From: Bacillus_AB infantis_B
Lineage (GTDB): Bacteria > Bacillota > Bacilli > Bacillales > Cytobacillaceae
DNA: 64,000 nucleotides
Assembly: GCF_008180445.1 (NCBI RefSeq)
Contig: NZ_VTER01000006.1
Span: 434,001 to 498,000 of the forward strand
Reading direction: 5' to 3'
The notes beneath the pieces are model-generated. The model searched no databases. It saw only the letters and a list, made by a program, of their open reading frames with translations, and was not told the origin of the DNA. Within the stretch, counting starts at the first letter, position 1. Each line of letters starts with the position of its first letter. This document shows, in pieces, positions 56,278 to 64,000 of this stretch. Made by a program: the position numbers and the translations under genes.

Positions 56278-57837
56278 TTAAGATTTCGCCGATTGGGACA
56301 GTTCACTCCTCAATACAAATTTCTGCAGCTTTCCGCTGGCGTTCCGCGGCAGGCTTTCACAGAAAATATATTTTCTCGGCCGCTTATAATTGGCAAGCCT
56401 GCTGCTTTCCTTGCACCAGCTGTCCAATTCTTCCTCTGATACAGAAGGTTCTTTTTTAACAACGAATGCCGTCACAGTCTCTCCCCATCTGTCATCAGGC
56501 TGGCCGATGACTGCTGCGTCCAGGACTCCGCTATGTTCAAACAGGACGTCCTCAATTTCCCTCGGGTAGATATTCTCACCGCCGCTGATGATCATATCAT
56601 CCACCCTGTCCCTTACCCAAAGATAGCCATCTTCATCCAGAGCCCCGATGTCACCGGAATGGTACCATCCTTTATATAATGCTTTTTCTGTCGTTTCTTC
56701 CATATTGTAATATCCCTTCATCATGCTGGGACCTTTGACAATGATCTCCCCTGCTTCCCCTGCAGGAAGGATATCTTCAGGATCTGATGGCCCGTTTTCG
56801 TTCGGCCTGACGATTCTGATTTCATGATTCAGGCATGCCTGCCCGGCTGATCCCGCTTTAGAAAGCTGATCATGCTCAGATAGGAATGTGATGGCCGGTC
56901 CCATCTCTGTCATCCCGTAAGCCTGGACCAATAAGATCCCAAGCTTCTCCCTGCACAGCTTAACAAGTGCGGGTGCCATCGGTGCCGCTCCGTACAAGCC
57001 AAGCTTCAGGCTGTCAAGGCAGTAAGCCATAAGATCTTCCTGCAGAATCATATTCCACATAGTCGGAGCAGCGAAAAACTTAGTGATACCCTCCTCCTCT
57101 ATCAGCTGCAGCACCATTTTAGGATTGAACTGATGGAGAATGACATTTCCAGCCCCGACATGGATCCGGGGAAGAAAGGCGCAATGCAGCTCTGCACAAT
57201 GAAACATCGGTGCAGTGACCAGCCCTTTGTCAGATGGTTCAAGCTTTGTCGCTGCGATCACGGTCAAGCTCTGTTCAGCCATATGCCTGTGTGTATGAAT
57301 GACTCCTTTAGGCCGGCCGGTCGTTCCGCTTGTATACATGATCGCATAATCATCATCTTCGCTGACATCAGCAAAAACCGGGCTGTCCGAGGCTTCCGAG
57401 ACTTTTTCATCAAATGAGGCCGCAAAGGAAGGCGGTTCCTCATCAATATACCAGAAAGCTGTTGCAGGAAATTGTCCTTCAAGAGCGGAAACCACGGGTT
57501 CAAGAGCCTTCTCGAAAACTAAAACCTTCGGGCTGGCATCCCTAAGGATATATGCTGCTTCTTCAGCCTGAAGGCGAAAATTGATTGGATTGAAAACAGC
57601 CCCGATTTTAGCACAGGCAAAAAAGACAGCCGCCAGTTCTTCTGTGTTATATAAAAATACAGAAACCCTGTCCCCCTTGCTGACACCTTCAGCAGCGAGC
57701 GCATGTGCGACCCGGTTGATGCGCAGATTCCATTCACTATAAGTGTATCGCCTGTTCTTCCTGACATCGTATACGACCTCTTTTGCCGGAAATTTCATTA
57801 CAGCAAGATCTAAAATCCTTCCTATCGTCACTGTCAT
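56278..57837 (-). CDS. Acyl-CoA synthetase (AMP-binding)
   Basis: 519-aa adenylate-forming enzyme that activates a fatty or other carboxylic acid to its CoA ester. The AMP motif YTSGTTGRPKGVIHTHRH is near residues 168-185, then YGMTEMGPA, HSGDIGALDEDGYLWVRDR and the C-terminal Lys region PRNASGKLQKF. Chain-length preference is unknown. It is the last gene of the minus-strand unit SDR, acyl-CoA dehydrogenase, thiolase, synthetase, all set up for beta-oxidation. CAGGAGG precedes the ATG. Confidence 0.92.
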   Translation of the reverse strand: MTVTIGRILDLAVMKFPAKEVVYDVRKNRRYTYSEWNLRINRVAHALAAEGVSKGDRVSVFLYNTEELAAVFFACAKIGAVFNPINFRLQAEEAAYILRDASPKVLVFEKALEPVVSALEGQFPATAFWYIDEEPPSFAASFDEKVSEASDSPVFADVSEDDDYAIMYTSGTTGRPKGVIHTHRHMAEQSLTVIAATKLEPSDKGLVTAPMFHCAELHCAFLPRIHVGAGNVILHQFNPKMVLQLIEEEGITKFFAAPTMWNMILQEDLMAYCLDSLKLGLYGAAPMAPALVKLCREKLGILLVQAYGMTEMGPAITFLSEHDQLSKAGSAGQACLNHEIRIVRPNENGPSDPEDILPAGEAGEIIVKGPSMMKGYYNMEETTEKALYKGWYHSGDIGALDEDGYLWVRDRVDDMIISGGENIYPREIEDVLFEHSGVLDAAVIGQPDDRWGETVTAFVVKKEPSVSEEELDSWCKESSRLANYKRPRKYIFCESLPRNASGKLQKFVLRSELSQSAKS

Positions 57838-57879
57838 GGCGTACCTCCTGAACTTATTTTTCAGAACCTTCCCAGTCTG

Positions 57880-59028
57880 TCACAATCGTTCTATGATGGT
57901 CGCATTTGCCATTCCATAGCCTTCGCACATTGTCTGCAGCCCGTACCTTCCTCCTGTCCTTTCCAGTTCATAAATCAGTCCTGTCATGATCCTGGCGCCG
58001 CTAGCCCCGAGCGGATGACCGAGTGCAATGGCCCCGCCGTTTGGATTCAGCTTAGCCGGATCGGCTCCCGTCTCCTTCAGCCACGCCAGAGGCACTGAAG
58101 CAAAGGCTTCATTCACTTCGAATATATCAATATCCTGGATCGAGAGCCCTGCTTTTTGCAGCGCCTTTTCTGTTGCCGGGATCGGACCTGTCAGCATAAG
58201 GGTCGGGTCTGATCCTACAACCGTTCTTGTCAGGATTCGGAACCTCGGACGAAGGCCCAGGCTTTCTGCCTTATCCCTTGACATGATTAAAAGGGCGGCT
58301 GCCCCGTCGCTTATTTGGCTGGAATTGCCTGCATGGATCCTGCCATTCTCCATGAATGCCGGCTTCAAGGTTCCCAGCAGCTCAAGCGATGTGTCCTTCC
58401 GCGGGCCTGAATCCTCTGATGCAACAAGCATCTTCCCATCATCCTGCAGCGCCTCGATTGGGGCAAGCTCTCTTTCGAATTTGCCCTCCGCCTGTGCTTT
58501 AAGCGCCTTCCCGTGGCTTTCAAGAGAAAATTCATCAAGCTGCTGCCGGGAGAATCCGTATTTTTCAGCGATTCTCTCTGCTGAAAGGCCCTGGTGGATC
58601 ATCTCATGTTTCCTTTGAAGATTTTCACTTAATTTGGCTCCCTGGAAACTCGAGCCAATCGGGACACGGGACATGCTCTCCACTCCGCCTGCTATGACGA
58701 TATCCATATCTCCCGCTAATATGGCCTGTGCTGCAAAATGGACTGCCTGCTGGCTGGAGCCGCATTGCCTGTCAATGGCAACGCCTGGCACCTCAACTGG
58801 GAATCCTGCAATCAAAGCGGCAATCCTCGCTATGTCGCCTGACTGTTCACCGGTTTGGCTGACACAGCCCATAATGACATCATCAACTAAAGAAGAGTTG
58901 AGGCCCGCCCTTTCAGTCAGCTCATTCAATATGAAAGCAGCCAGCTCATCTGGTCTGATATTCTTCAGGATGCCATTCTTCTTTCCTATCGGCGTCCGTA
59001 CTGCTTCAACGATAACCGCTTCCCTCAT
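57880..59028 (-). CDS. Acetyl-CoA acetyltransferase (thiolase)
   Basis: 382-aa thiolase closing the beta-oxidation cycle or making acetoacetyl-CoA. Catalytic Cys in DRQCGSSQQ (about 88), NEAFA, NPNGGAIALGHPLGASGAR and the C-terminal Cys in TMCEGYGMANA are present. The last motif is usually GGG-rich (CxGGGxG); here a Tyr replaces one Gly. GAAAGGAG precedes the ATG. The gene lies 29 bases after the acyl-CoA dehydrogenase and 42 bases before the synthetase. Confidence 0.93.
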   Translation of the reverse strand: MREAVIVEAVRTPIGKKNGILKNIRPDELAAFILNELTERAGLNSSLVDDVIMGCVSQTGEQSGDIARIAALIAGFPVEVPGVAIDRQCGSSQQAVHFAAQAILAGDMDIVIAGGVESMSRVPIGSSFQGAKLSENLQRKHEMIHQGLSAERIAEKYGFSRQQLDEFSLESHGKALKAQAEGKFERELAPIEALQDDGKMLVASEDSGPRKDTSLELLGTLKPAFMENGRIHAGNSSQISDGAAALLIMSRDKAESLGLRPRFRILTRTVVGSDPTLMLTGPIPATEKALQKAGLSIQDIDIFEVNEAFASVPLAWLKETGADPAKLNPNGGAIALGHPLGASGARIMTGLIYELERTGGRYGLQTMCEGYGMANATIIERL

Positions 59029-59057
59029 CCGCCTATCTCCTTTCTATCAGCATATTC

Positions 59058-60209
59058 CTAAAGGCCAAGCCCTTTGGCTATGATGGATTTCATGATTTCA
59101 TTGGTACCGGCATAAATGCTCGCAACCGGAATATCTCTATATCTTCTCGCAATCTCATATTCTTCCATATATCCATAGCCGCCATGAAGCTGCAGGCATT
59201 CAGCGGCAATCCTTCTGGCATTATCTGTGAGCTTCCATTTAGCCATAGACACTTTTTGCGTGATATCCTTGCCTTCCATATGCTCCTTATTCAAGGTGTC
59301 GAGGAAGCTTCTTCCCATTTCGATATCAGTGGCCATTTCTGCCATTTTAAATTGGGTGTTCTGGAAATTTCCGACCGGTCTGCCGAAGGCCTCCCTGCTT
59401 TTCACATAAGATAATGTAAGCTCCAGCATGACTTCAGAAGCAGCTTGTGCAGCAATGGCAACAACAAGCCTTTCCTGCTGCAGCTTTTTCATCATATATT
59501 GAAACCCTTGCCCTTCTTCTCCTATCAAATTTTCTTTAGGGACGAGGCAGTCTTCAAAAATCAGCTCAGCAGTATCCTGGCAGTGAAGGCCGATTTTATC
59601 CAGCTTTCTTCCCCTTGAAAAACCTTTGCATCCCCTGTCTACCGCAAGCAGGCTGATTCCCTTATATTTGGGGACCGCTTGAGGATCTGTTTTGCAGGCA
59701 ACAATGACCAAATCGGCGTGCATTCCATTTGTGATGAAGGTTTTTTGCCCGTTGAGGCGATAATGTTCACCTTCATCAACCGCAATTGTGCTAATGCCTG
59801 CAAGATCAGAACCTGCACCAGGCTCTGTCATCGCTATCGCTGTAATGATATCACCGGAAGCACATTTAGGGAGCCACCCTTTCTTCTGTTTTTCAGATCC
59901 AAATTCAGAAATATAGGGCACGGCTATATCATTATGCAGCCCTATGCCAACCAGTCCTGAACCCACTCTTTCCAATTCTTCATTTATAATGACGGAAAAA
60001 CCCCAATCGGCTCCGCTGCCCCCATATACTTCATCTAAATCAGGACAGAGAAAGCCCTGCTCTCCCATCTTCCTCCATAAATCCCTTGGTATAAGCCGCT
60101 CTTGCTCCCATTGACTGTAGAAAGGATAGGCTTCCTTTTCCAGAAATTTCTTTAATGCCTTATGAAAAATCTGATGTTCCGCTTTAAGAAATCCTGTCGT
60201 CTTTTCCAT
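59058..60209 (-). CDS. Acyl-CoA dehydrogenase
   Basis: 383-aa FAD enzyme forming the 2,3-enoyl-CoA. AMTEPGAGSDLAGI near residue 123, RLNGQKTFITNG and LQLHGGYGYMEEYEIARRYRD are standard. The motif that carries the Glu base in medium-chain enzymes (YEGT) reads YAGTNEIM here, so the base is probably elsewhere, as in isovaleryl-CoA and long-chain dehydrogenases. GGGGGAGGAG precedes the ATG. Second gene of the operon. Confidence 0.94.
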   Translation of the reverse strand: MEKTTGFLKAEHQIFHKALKKFLEKEAYPFYSQWEQERLIPRDLWRKMGEQGFLCPDLDEVYGGSGADWGFSVIINEELERVGSGLVGIGLHNDIAVPYISEFGSEKQKKGWLPKCASGDIITAIAMTEPGAGSDLAGISTIAVDEGEHYRLNGQKTFITNGMHADLVIVACKTDPQAVPKYKGISLLAVDRGCKGFSRGRKLDKIGLHCQDTAELIFEDCLVPKENLIGEEGQGFQYMMKKLQQERLVVAIAAQAASEVMLELTLSYVKSREAFGRPVGNFQNTQFKMAEMATDIEMGRSFLDTLNKEHMEGKDITQKVSMAKWKLTDNARRIAAECLQLHGGYGYMEEYEIARRYRDIPVASIYAGTNEIMKSIIAKGLGL

Positions 60210-60254
60210 GCTCCTCCCCCTCTTTAGAAAACGCTTACAAAAATGATTATTATC

Positions 60255-61022
60255 TCATTTCGGCTGCATGCGGATGGCTCCGTCAAGCCTGATGGTCTCC
60301 CCGTTAAGCATCGGGTTTTCTATTATACTTTGTGCCAGCATGGCAAATTCCTCAGGAAAGCCAAGACGGCGGGGAAATGGGACCGTTTTGCCAAGTGCAG
60401 CTTTTGATTCCTCTGGCAAAGAATCAAACATTGGGGTATGAAACAGCCCGGGAGCAATCGCCATTACCCTGATGCCGTATTCAGCCAGTTCCCTGGCAAT
60501 CGGAAGAGTCATGCTTGCCACGCCTCCTTTGGAAGCACTGTAGGCTGCCTGCCCGATCTGACCTTCAAAGGCAGCAACAGATGAGGTGCTGATGATGACG
60601 CCTCTTTCCCCTCCTTCATTTGGTTCATTATTCTTCATCTTTTCTGCCGCCAGCCGGATCATGTTGAAGGTGCCAATCAAATTGACTGATATCACTTTTG
60701 AGAATAATTCGAGATCATGTACCCCCTTCCTGCTTATTACCTTTTGACCTGCTGCAATGCCTGCGCAGTTGATGCATACGTTTATGCTTCCAAAGCTCTC
60801 AATGGCTGAGTTGAAAGCTTCGGATGCCTGATGGGCATCTGTTACATCTGCTTTGGCAAACAGGCAGCTGCTGCCAAGCTCTTTTTGCATATTTGTTCCC
60901 TTTTCCTCGTCCATGTCAACGATGCATACCCGGCCGCCCCTATCCAGTATTCTTCTTGCAGCCGCCTCTCCAAGACCCGATGCTCCGCCAGTCACAATGG
61001 CAACAATATTTCCCATCTGCAT
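60255..61022 (-). CDS. 3-hydroxyacyl-CoA dehydrogenase-like SDR
   Basis: 255-aa short-chain dehydrogenase resembling type 2 3-hydroxyacyl-CoA dehydrogenase (HSD17B10-like). NAD loop VTGGASGLGEAAARR, NCAGIA and the catalytic YSASKGGVAS are present; the C-terminus ENPMLNGETIRLDGAIRMQP is typical. It leads the beta-oxidation unit. No enoyl-CoA hydratase gene is present in the unit, so that step must be encoded elsewhere. GGGGGAG precedes the ATG. Confidence 0.92.
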   Translation of the reverse strand: MQMGNIVAIVTGGASGLGEAAARRILDRGGRVCIVDMDEEKGTNMQKELGSSCLFAKADVTDAHQASEAFNSAIESFGSINVCINCAGIAAGQKVISRKGVHDLELFSKVISVNLIGTFNMIRLAAEKMKNNEPNEGGERGVIISTSSVAAFEGQIGQAAYSASKGGVASMTLPIARELAEYGIRVMAIAPGLFHTPMFDSLPEESKAALGKTVPFPRRLGFPEEFAMLAQSIIENPMLNGETIRLDGAIRMQPK

Positions 61023-61234
61023 ACGGCTCCCCCCCTTTTTTTAAAAGAATATTCTGAATATACAATTCTAGCTCCCTGCTGAATTCTCCTTTTTCTTCCT
61101 ATAGAATATTGCTATTTGCTTTGTTTAAAGTTACCATTGGCGTTCACAAAACTTTTGAAACATTCATTGAGAAGTTCGTGTATAATGAAATGGCTTACAA
61201 TAGCACGACAAACTTTCTGAAAAGGATATGTTAA

Positions 61235-62086
61235 ATGACAAATAAACGAATTGCCTGGATTACAGACAGTACAGCATTTATCACCAAGGAGCTTGAGCAG
61301 CATCAGGATGTCTATGTAATGCCGTTGACCATTGCATTTTCATCGGGCACCTATGAGGATGGCATCGACCTATCCTCTGATGATTTATATATGAAACTAA
61401 AAGCTGAAAAAGAAGTTCCGAAAACCTCACAGCCTTCTGTCGGCAAATTCGCAGAGCTGTTTGAAAAACTAAAGGCTGATTATGACTGCGCGATCGCTGT
61501 CCACATCTCTTCCAAATTGAGCGGAACCCTCAATAGCTGCAAGCAGGGCGCAGAGATTGCTGGCTTTCCAGTTGAAACAGTAGACTCAAAGATGATGTCT
61601 TATATCATTACCGGCCTGCTGAATAAGGGGATCGAGCTTCAATCCAAAGATATGGACTGGAAAGAAATTGCCCAAACACTGAGGCTTGAAGCCAATCAGT
61701 ATGAAAATTATATCCTGCTGGGCAATCTTGACCAATTCTACAAGGGCGGAAGAATGTCCGGGACTCAGTATCTCCTGGGAAGCATTCTGAAAGTAAAGCC
61801 GATTATCCACGTGGACCGGAATGGAGAATTCCAGCTTTTTGATAAGGTGCGTTCGGAGAAAAAAGCCATACGGCGGATGATGGAGCTTCTTGAAGAATCT
61901 GCAGAAAAACACAGGATAAAGCAAGTGCAGATCATGCATGGCAATGTCCTTGGAAAAGCTCAGGAAATTGAAAAAGAGATTTTAACCAGATTTCCTGAAA
62001 TGGGTACCTTCATCGGGGAAATCAGTTCAACAATCGCTGTGCATGCCGGAGAAGGCACCGTTGCTGTCGTCTGGCATTTTGAATAA
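61235..62086 (+). CDS. DegV family fatty acid-binding protein
   Basis: 283 aa. ITDSTAFITKEL at the N-terminus, YEDGIDLSSDDLY, TSQPSVGKFAELFEKL, VHISSKLSGTLNSCKQGAE, and the C-terminal HAGEGTVAVVW follow the DegV fold. Members bind fatty acids and serve as FakB subunits of fatty acid kinase. It is next to the beta-oxidation operon, divergently, which fits fatty acid handling. GAAAAGGATATG precedes the ATG. Confidence 0.92.
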   Translation: MTNKRIAWITDSTAFITKELEQHQDVYVMPLTIAFSSGTYEDGIDLSSDDLYMKLKAEKEVPKTSQPSVGKFAELFEKLKADYDCAIAVHISSKLSGTLNSCKQGAEIAGFPVETVDSKMMSYIITGLLNKGIELQSKDMDWKEIAQTLRLEANQYENYILLGNLDQFYKGGRMSGTQYLLGSILKVKPIIHVDRNGEFQLFDKVRSEKKAIRRMMELLEESAEKHRIKQVQIMHGNVLGKAQEIEKEILTRFPEMGTFIGEISSTIAVHAGEGTVAVVWHFE

Positions 62087-62188
62087 ACATACTGTACCTT
62101 CCGAACAGGAATCTTCTTGTTTTGGGAGGTTTTTTTATTAAAAAAGCGAAACCATTAGTATGAGATGCAGCAAAGGGAGATGAGCGGG

Positions 62189-62935
62189 ATGAGCATTGCA
62201 GTAATTTCAGATATACACGGAAATATCACTGCACTCGATCGGGTGCTGGATTATTTAGAGGAGCGGAAGATCGAAAAGATCTTTTGTCTCGGCGACCTTG
62301 TCGGGAAAGGGCCGAATTCAAAGAAAGCGATAGAGCGGGTTCAAGAAAACTGTGAAGTGGTTGTGCGCGGAAATTGGGATGACTTTATCCAGAAGCCGGC
62401 CGACTTCGCTGATCTGCAGTGGCATCAGGAACAGATTGGCAAGGAAGGCATGGACTATTTAAGCACCCTGCCGTTTCACCATGACTTTAAAATGAGCGGA
62501 AAGTATGTCAGGCTTTTTCATGCTTCTGCAAAAAGCATCTACCACCGGGTAGTGCCGATGCGCCATCCGATTGAAGAACGGGAGGCTATGTTCGGGAATA
62601 GTGAATTCATTGATGAAGACAAAAGAGGGATGATTCCGGATGTCGTCGGGTATGGAGATATCCACGCGGCCATGCTGGAGCCGATTGATCCCAAAAAGGT
62701 CCTGTTCAACACTGGAAGCGTCGGCAATCCGCTTGATGTGCCGGAAGCCTCTTTTGTTATCCTGCACGGTACATATCTTTCAGAAGAGCCGGCCCCTTTT
62801 TCAATCGAGATGGTCCGCCTGCCTTATGATATTGAAAAAGAAATCAGCAGGGCCCGAGAAATGGGCATGCCAAACCTTGAACCCTATGCGCTTGAATTGA
62901 GGGAGGCTATTTATAGAGGCAGGCAGAAGGCTTAG
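62189..62935 (+). CDS. Calcineurin-like metallophosphoesterase
   Basis: 248-aa metallophosphoesterase, YfcE/apaH-like. Metal motifs: ISDIHGNITAL, CLGDLVGKGPN, VRGNWDD, and GYGDIHA in place of the common GHTH. A nucleotide or small phosphodiester substrate is likely but unknown. The ATG at 62189 was chosen because AAAGGGAG precedes it; an upstream in-frame ATG lacks a ribosome site. It starts 102 bases after degV on the same strand. Confidence 0.85.
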   Translation: MSIAVISDIHGNITALDRVLDYLEERKIEKIFCLGDLVGKGPNSKKAIERVQENCEVVVRGNWDDFIQKPADFADLQWHQEQIGKEGMDYLSTLPFHHDFKMSGKYVRLFHASAKSIYHRVVPMRHPIEEREAMFGNSEFIDEDKRGMIPDVVGYGDIHAAMLEPIDPKKVLFNTGSVGNPLDVPEASFVILHGTYLSEEPAPFSIEMVRLPYDIEKEISRAREMGMPNLEPYALELREAIYRGRQKA

Positions 62936-63144
62936 GCTGGATAAAGAAATGTCTGCCGGAGCTAAGGGAAGTTTAGTGTTGTTGCTATCTATATATAGAA
63001 CTTCTAGGCAACAGCCGGGAAAACCATCAAGTATGAATGTTGGAATTAACGATGTTATTAAAGAATATGAAAAGAGAAAAAGGATTGCGAAAAATTATAG
63101 AAACCCTTAGCTTAAAAGGTATTACTGCACAAAAACTTTAAGAA
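62936..63144. other. Intergenic stretch without a recognised gene
   Basis: A 25-codon frame (63034-63111) lacks a recognisable ribosome site or family. Nothing else is seen before the repeat copy B. Confidence 0.5.
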
Positions 63145-63283
63145 CCCTGTTGCTTGGAGTGGAAGGCACGTAGACTCCTGCGGGATTGCAGCGGCAAAGC
63201 TGAGATCCCGCAGGAGCGGCAGCGACGAGGAAGCTCAGCGCCGCCCCGCGGAAAGCGAAGTGCCTGGAACGCAAAGCAACAGC
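63145..63283 (-). repeat. Dispersed intergenic repeat, copy B
   Basis: About 139 bases, the complement of copy A. It contains a perfect inverted repeat CTCCTGCGGGAT ... ATCCCGCAGGAG (12-bp arms) and GC-rich blocks. Blocks such as GGAAAGCGAAGTGCCTGGAA are shared with copy A and partly with the relic at 14173-14216. Confidence 0.8.
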
Positions 63284-63357
63284 CCCATCCTCAAACAAAA
63301 CAGACTGTACACATATAGCATACAGTCCGTACATTTTTTAAAAAATCACAACTTCCC

Positions 63358-64000
63358 TCACTTCTCCAGCCAGGAATACATATAATTTTCATCTTCATAT
63401 TTCCTTGCCTTCTTCACAACCTTTAAAGGCCTGAAAGTATCTATCATAACAGCCAGCTCCAGTGTTTCTTTTTTGCCGATGCTTGCCTCTGTTTTCCCCG
63501 GGTGCGGGCCATGCGGGATTCCTCCGGGATGAAGGGTAATGGAGCCTTCTTTGATCCCTTTTCGGCTCATGAAATTCCCTTCGACATAATATAACAGCTC
63601 ATCACTGTTCACATTGCTGTGGTAATAGGGTGCCGGTATGCTTTCCGGATGATAATCATATAATCGCGGGACAAATGAGCAGACGACAAAATTATGCCCT
63701 TCAAATGTCTGGTGGACAGGCGGCGGCTGGTGGACACGGCCCGTGATCGGTTCAAAATCGGAAATATTGAAGGCCCAGGGGTATAGATATCCGTCCCACC
63801 CCTCAACATCAAGAGGATGATGGGCAAGAATATGTTCATGAAGATGACCCCTCGTTTTTGTGACTATCTTATGGGGTCCTCTGTCTGTATGGGTCTCCAG
63901 TTTTTCAGGGCCGCGTATATCCCGCTCGCAGAACGGACTGTGCTCAAGCAGCTGCCCGTACTCATTTCTGTACCTTTTTGGAGTTGTAATCTGGCTGAAT
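63358..64000 (-). CDS. hmgA: Homogentisate 1,2-dioxygenase, C-terminal part (5' end outside window)
   Basis: The open frame runs uninterrupted from the right edge to a TGA at 63358, about 213 aa; a full bacterial enzyme is about 380. It opens the ring of homogentisate in tyrosine catabolism. Visible blocks: GHLHEHILAHHPLDVEGWDG, YPWAFNISDFEPITGRVHQP, YYHSNVNSDELLYYVEGNF and GGIPHGPHPGKTE, which carry iron-ligand His and Glu residues. An ORF caller shows only an internal ATG at 63612. No other tyrosine pathway gene is in view. Confidence 0.88.
   Translation of the reverse strand, partial: FSQITTPKRYRNEYGQLLEHSPFCERDIRGPEKLETHTDRGPHKIVTKTRGHLHEHILAHHPLDVEGWDGYLYPWAFNISDFEPITGRVHQPPPVHQTFEGHNFVVCSFVPRLYDYHPESIPAPYYHSNVNSDELLYYVEGNFMSRKGIKEGSITLHPGGIPHGPHPGKTEASIGKKETLELAVMIDTFRPLKVVKKARKYEDENYMYSWLEK

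Noticed and set aside
61023..61234. FadR operator before the beta-oxidation operon
   Set aside because: GAATATTC-type dyads are present but do not match the known Bacillus FadR consensus.
63034..63111. 25-codon open frame
   Set aside because: No recognisable ribosome site or similarity; too short to support alone.
63609..63839. Separate small gene inside hmgA
   Set aside because: It is an out-of-frame shadow; the dioxygenase frame runs continuously through it to the window edge.

Overview
The window looks like a chromosomal segment from a spore-forming member of the Bacillaceae. Four small spore proteins (Tlp, SspN, SspO, SspP) are present. The gene order parC-parE-yneT ... plsY ... yneR-yneQ-yneP ... 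tlp-sspN ... yneN ... citB-sspO-sspP follows the Bacillus subtilis yne/citB neighbourhood, with extra genes inserted. Ribosome binding sites, TTG/GTG starts and rho-independent terminators are typical of Firmicutes. I see no prophage, insertion sequence, CRISPR array, rRNA or tRNA.

The most striking theme is selenium. The left edge holds the end of mnmH (tRNA 2-selenouridine synthase). A reverse-strand unit then carries a glycosyltransferase followed by selD, and selD itself has an in-frame UGA (selenocysteine) at codon 18. selA lies near 43-44 kb. Two small genes are hidden by in-frame UGA codons and are easy to miss: a HesB-like selenoprotein (31005-31295) and a SelW-like selenoprotein with a CxxU motif (44939-45172). 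In all three UGA genes a short hairpin follows the UGA, with a G opening the loop at +23, +27 and +28. This supports a working bacterial Sec system, although selB and selC are not in the window. The glycosyltransferase just upstream of selD resembles, in context and in N-terminal motifs, the selenosugar synthases that use selenophosphate. A PhnD/E/C-type transporter plus a NodB deacetylase sit directly downstream of selD.

Layout: 0-6 kb selenium genes, NUDIX and the phn-like operon; 6-9 kb htpG under a perfect CIRCE, and a PAP2/haloperoxidase; 9-12 kb guanine and adenine deaminases and a tandem ribbon-helix-helix protein under a large palindrome with a LexA-like core; 12.7-21 kb staygreen protein, secreted protein, alsT, parC/parE (LexA box) and yneT; 21-29 kb GNAT, NCS2 permease, GH18, PLD-like, DUF3243, DinB, rpmE2 (Zur-like box) and plsY; 29-36 kb histidine kinase, the HesB-like selenoprotein next to its Cys paralogue YneR, yneQ, yneP, a double-AAA ATPase, tlp, sspN and fbpB; 36.1-36.9 kb a noncoding array of about ten 53-bp repeats; 37-43 kb yneN with a membrane partner, mtnA, aconitase, sspO and sspP; 43-48 kb selA, Hsp20, SelW-like, NAT and the tdh-kbl threonine degradation operon with a structured leader; 49-55 kb cupin/HD-GYP protein, arcA, a MocR regulator divergent from a flavin/PNPOx protein, trhO and a decayed ABC-F gene; 56-61 kb a fatty acid beta-oxidation operon; 61-64 kb degV, a phosphoesterase and the 3' part of hmgA.

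Product names rest on motif recognition by eye. Start codons were chosen by Shine-Dalgarno spacing and family length and often differ from the longest open frame.
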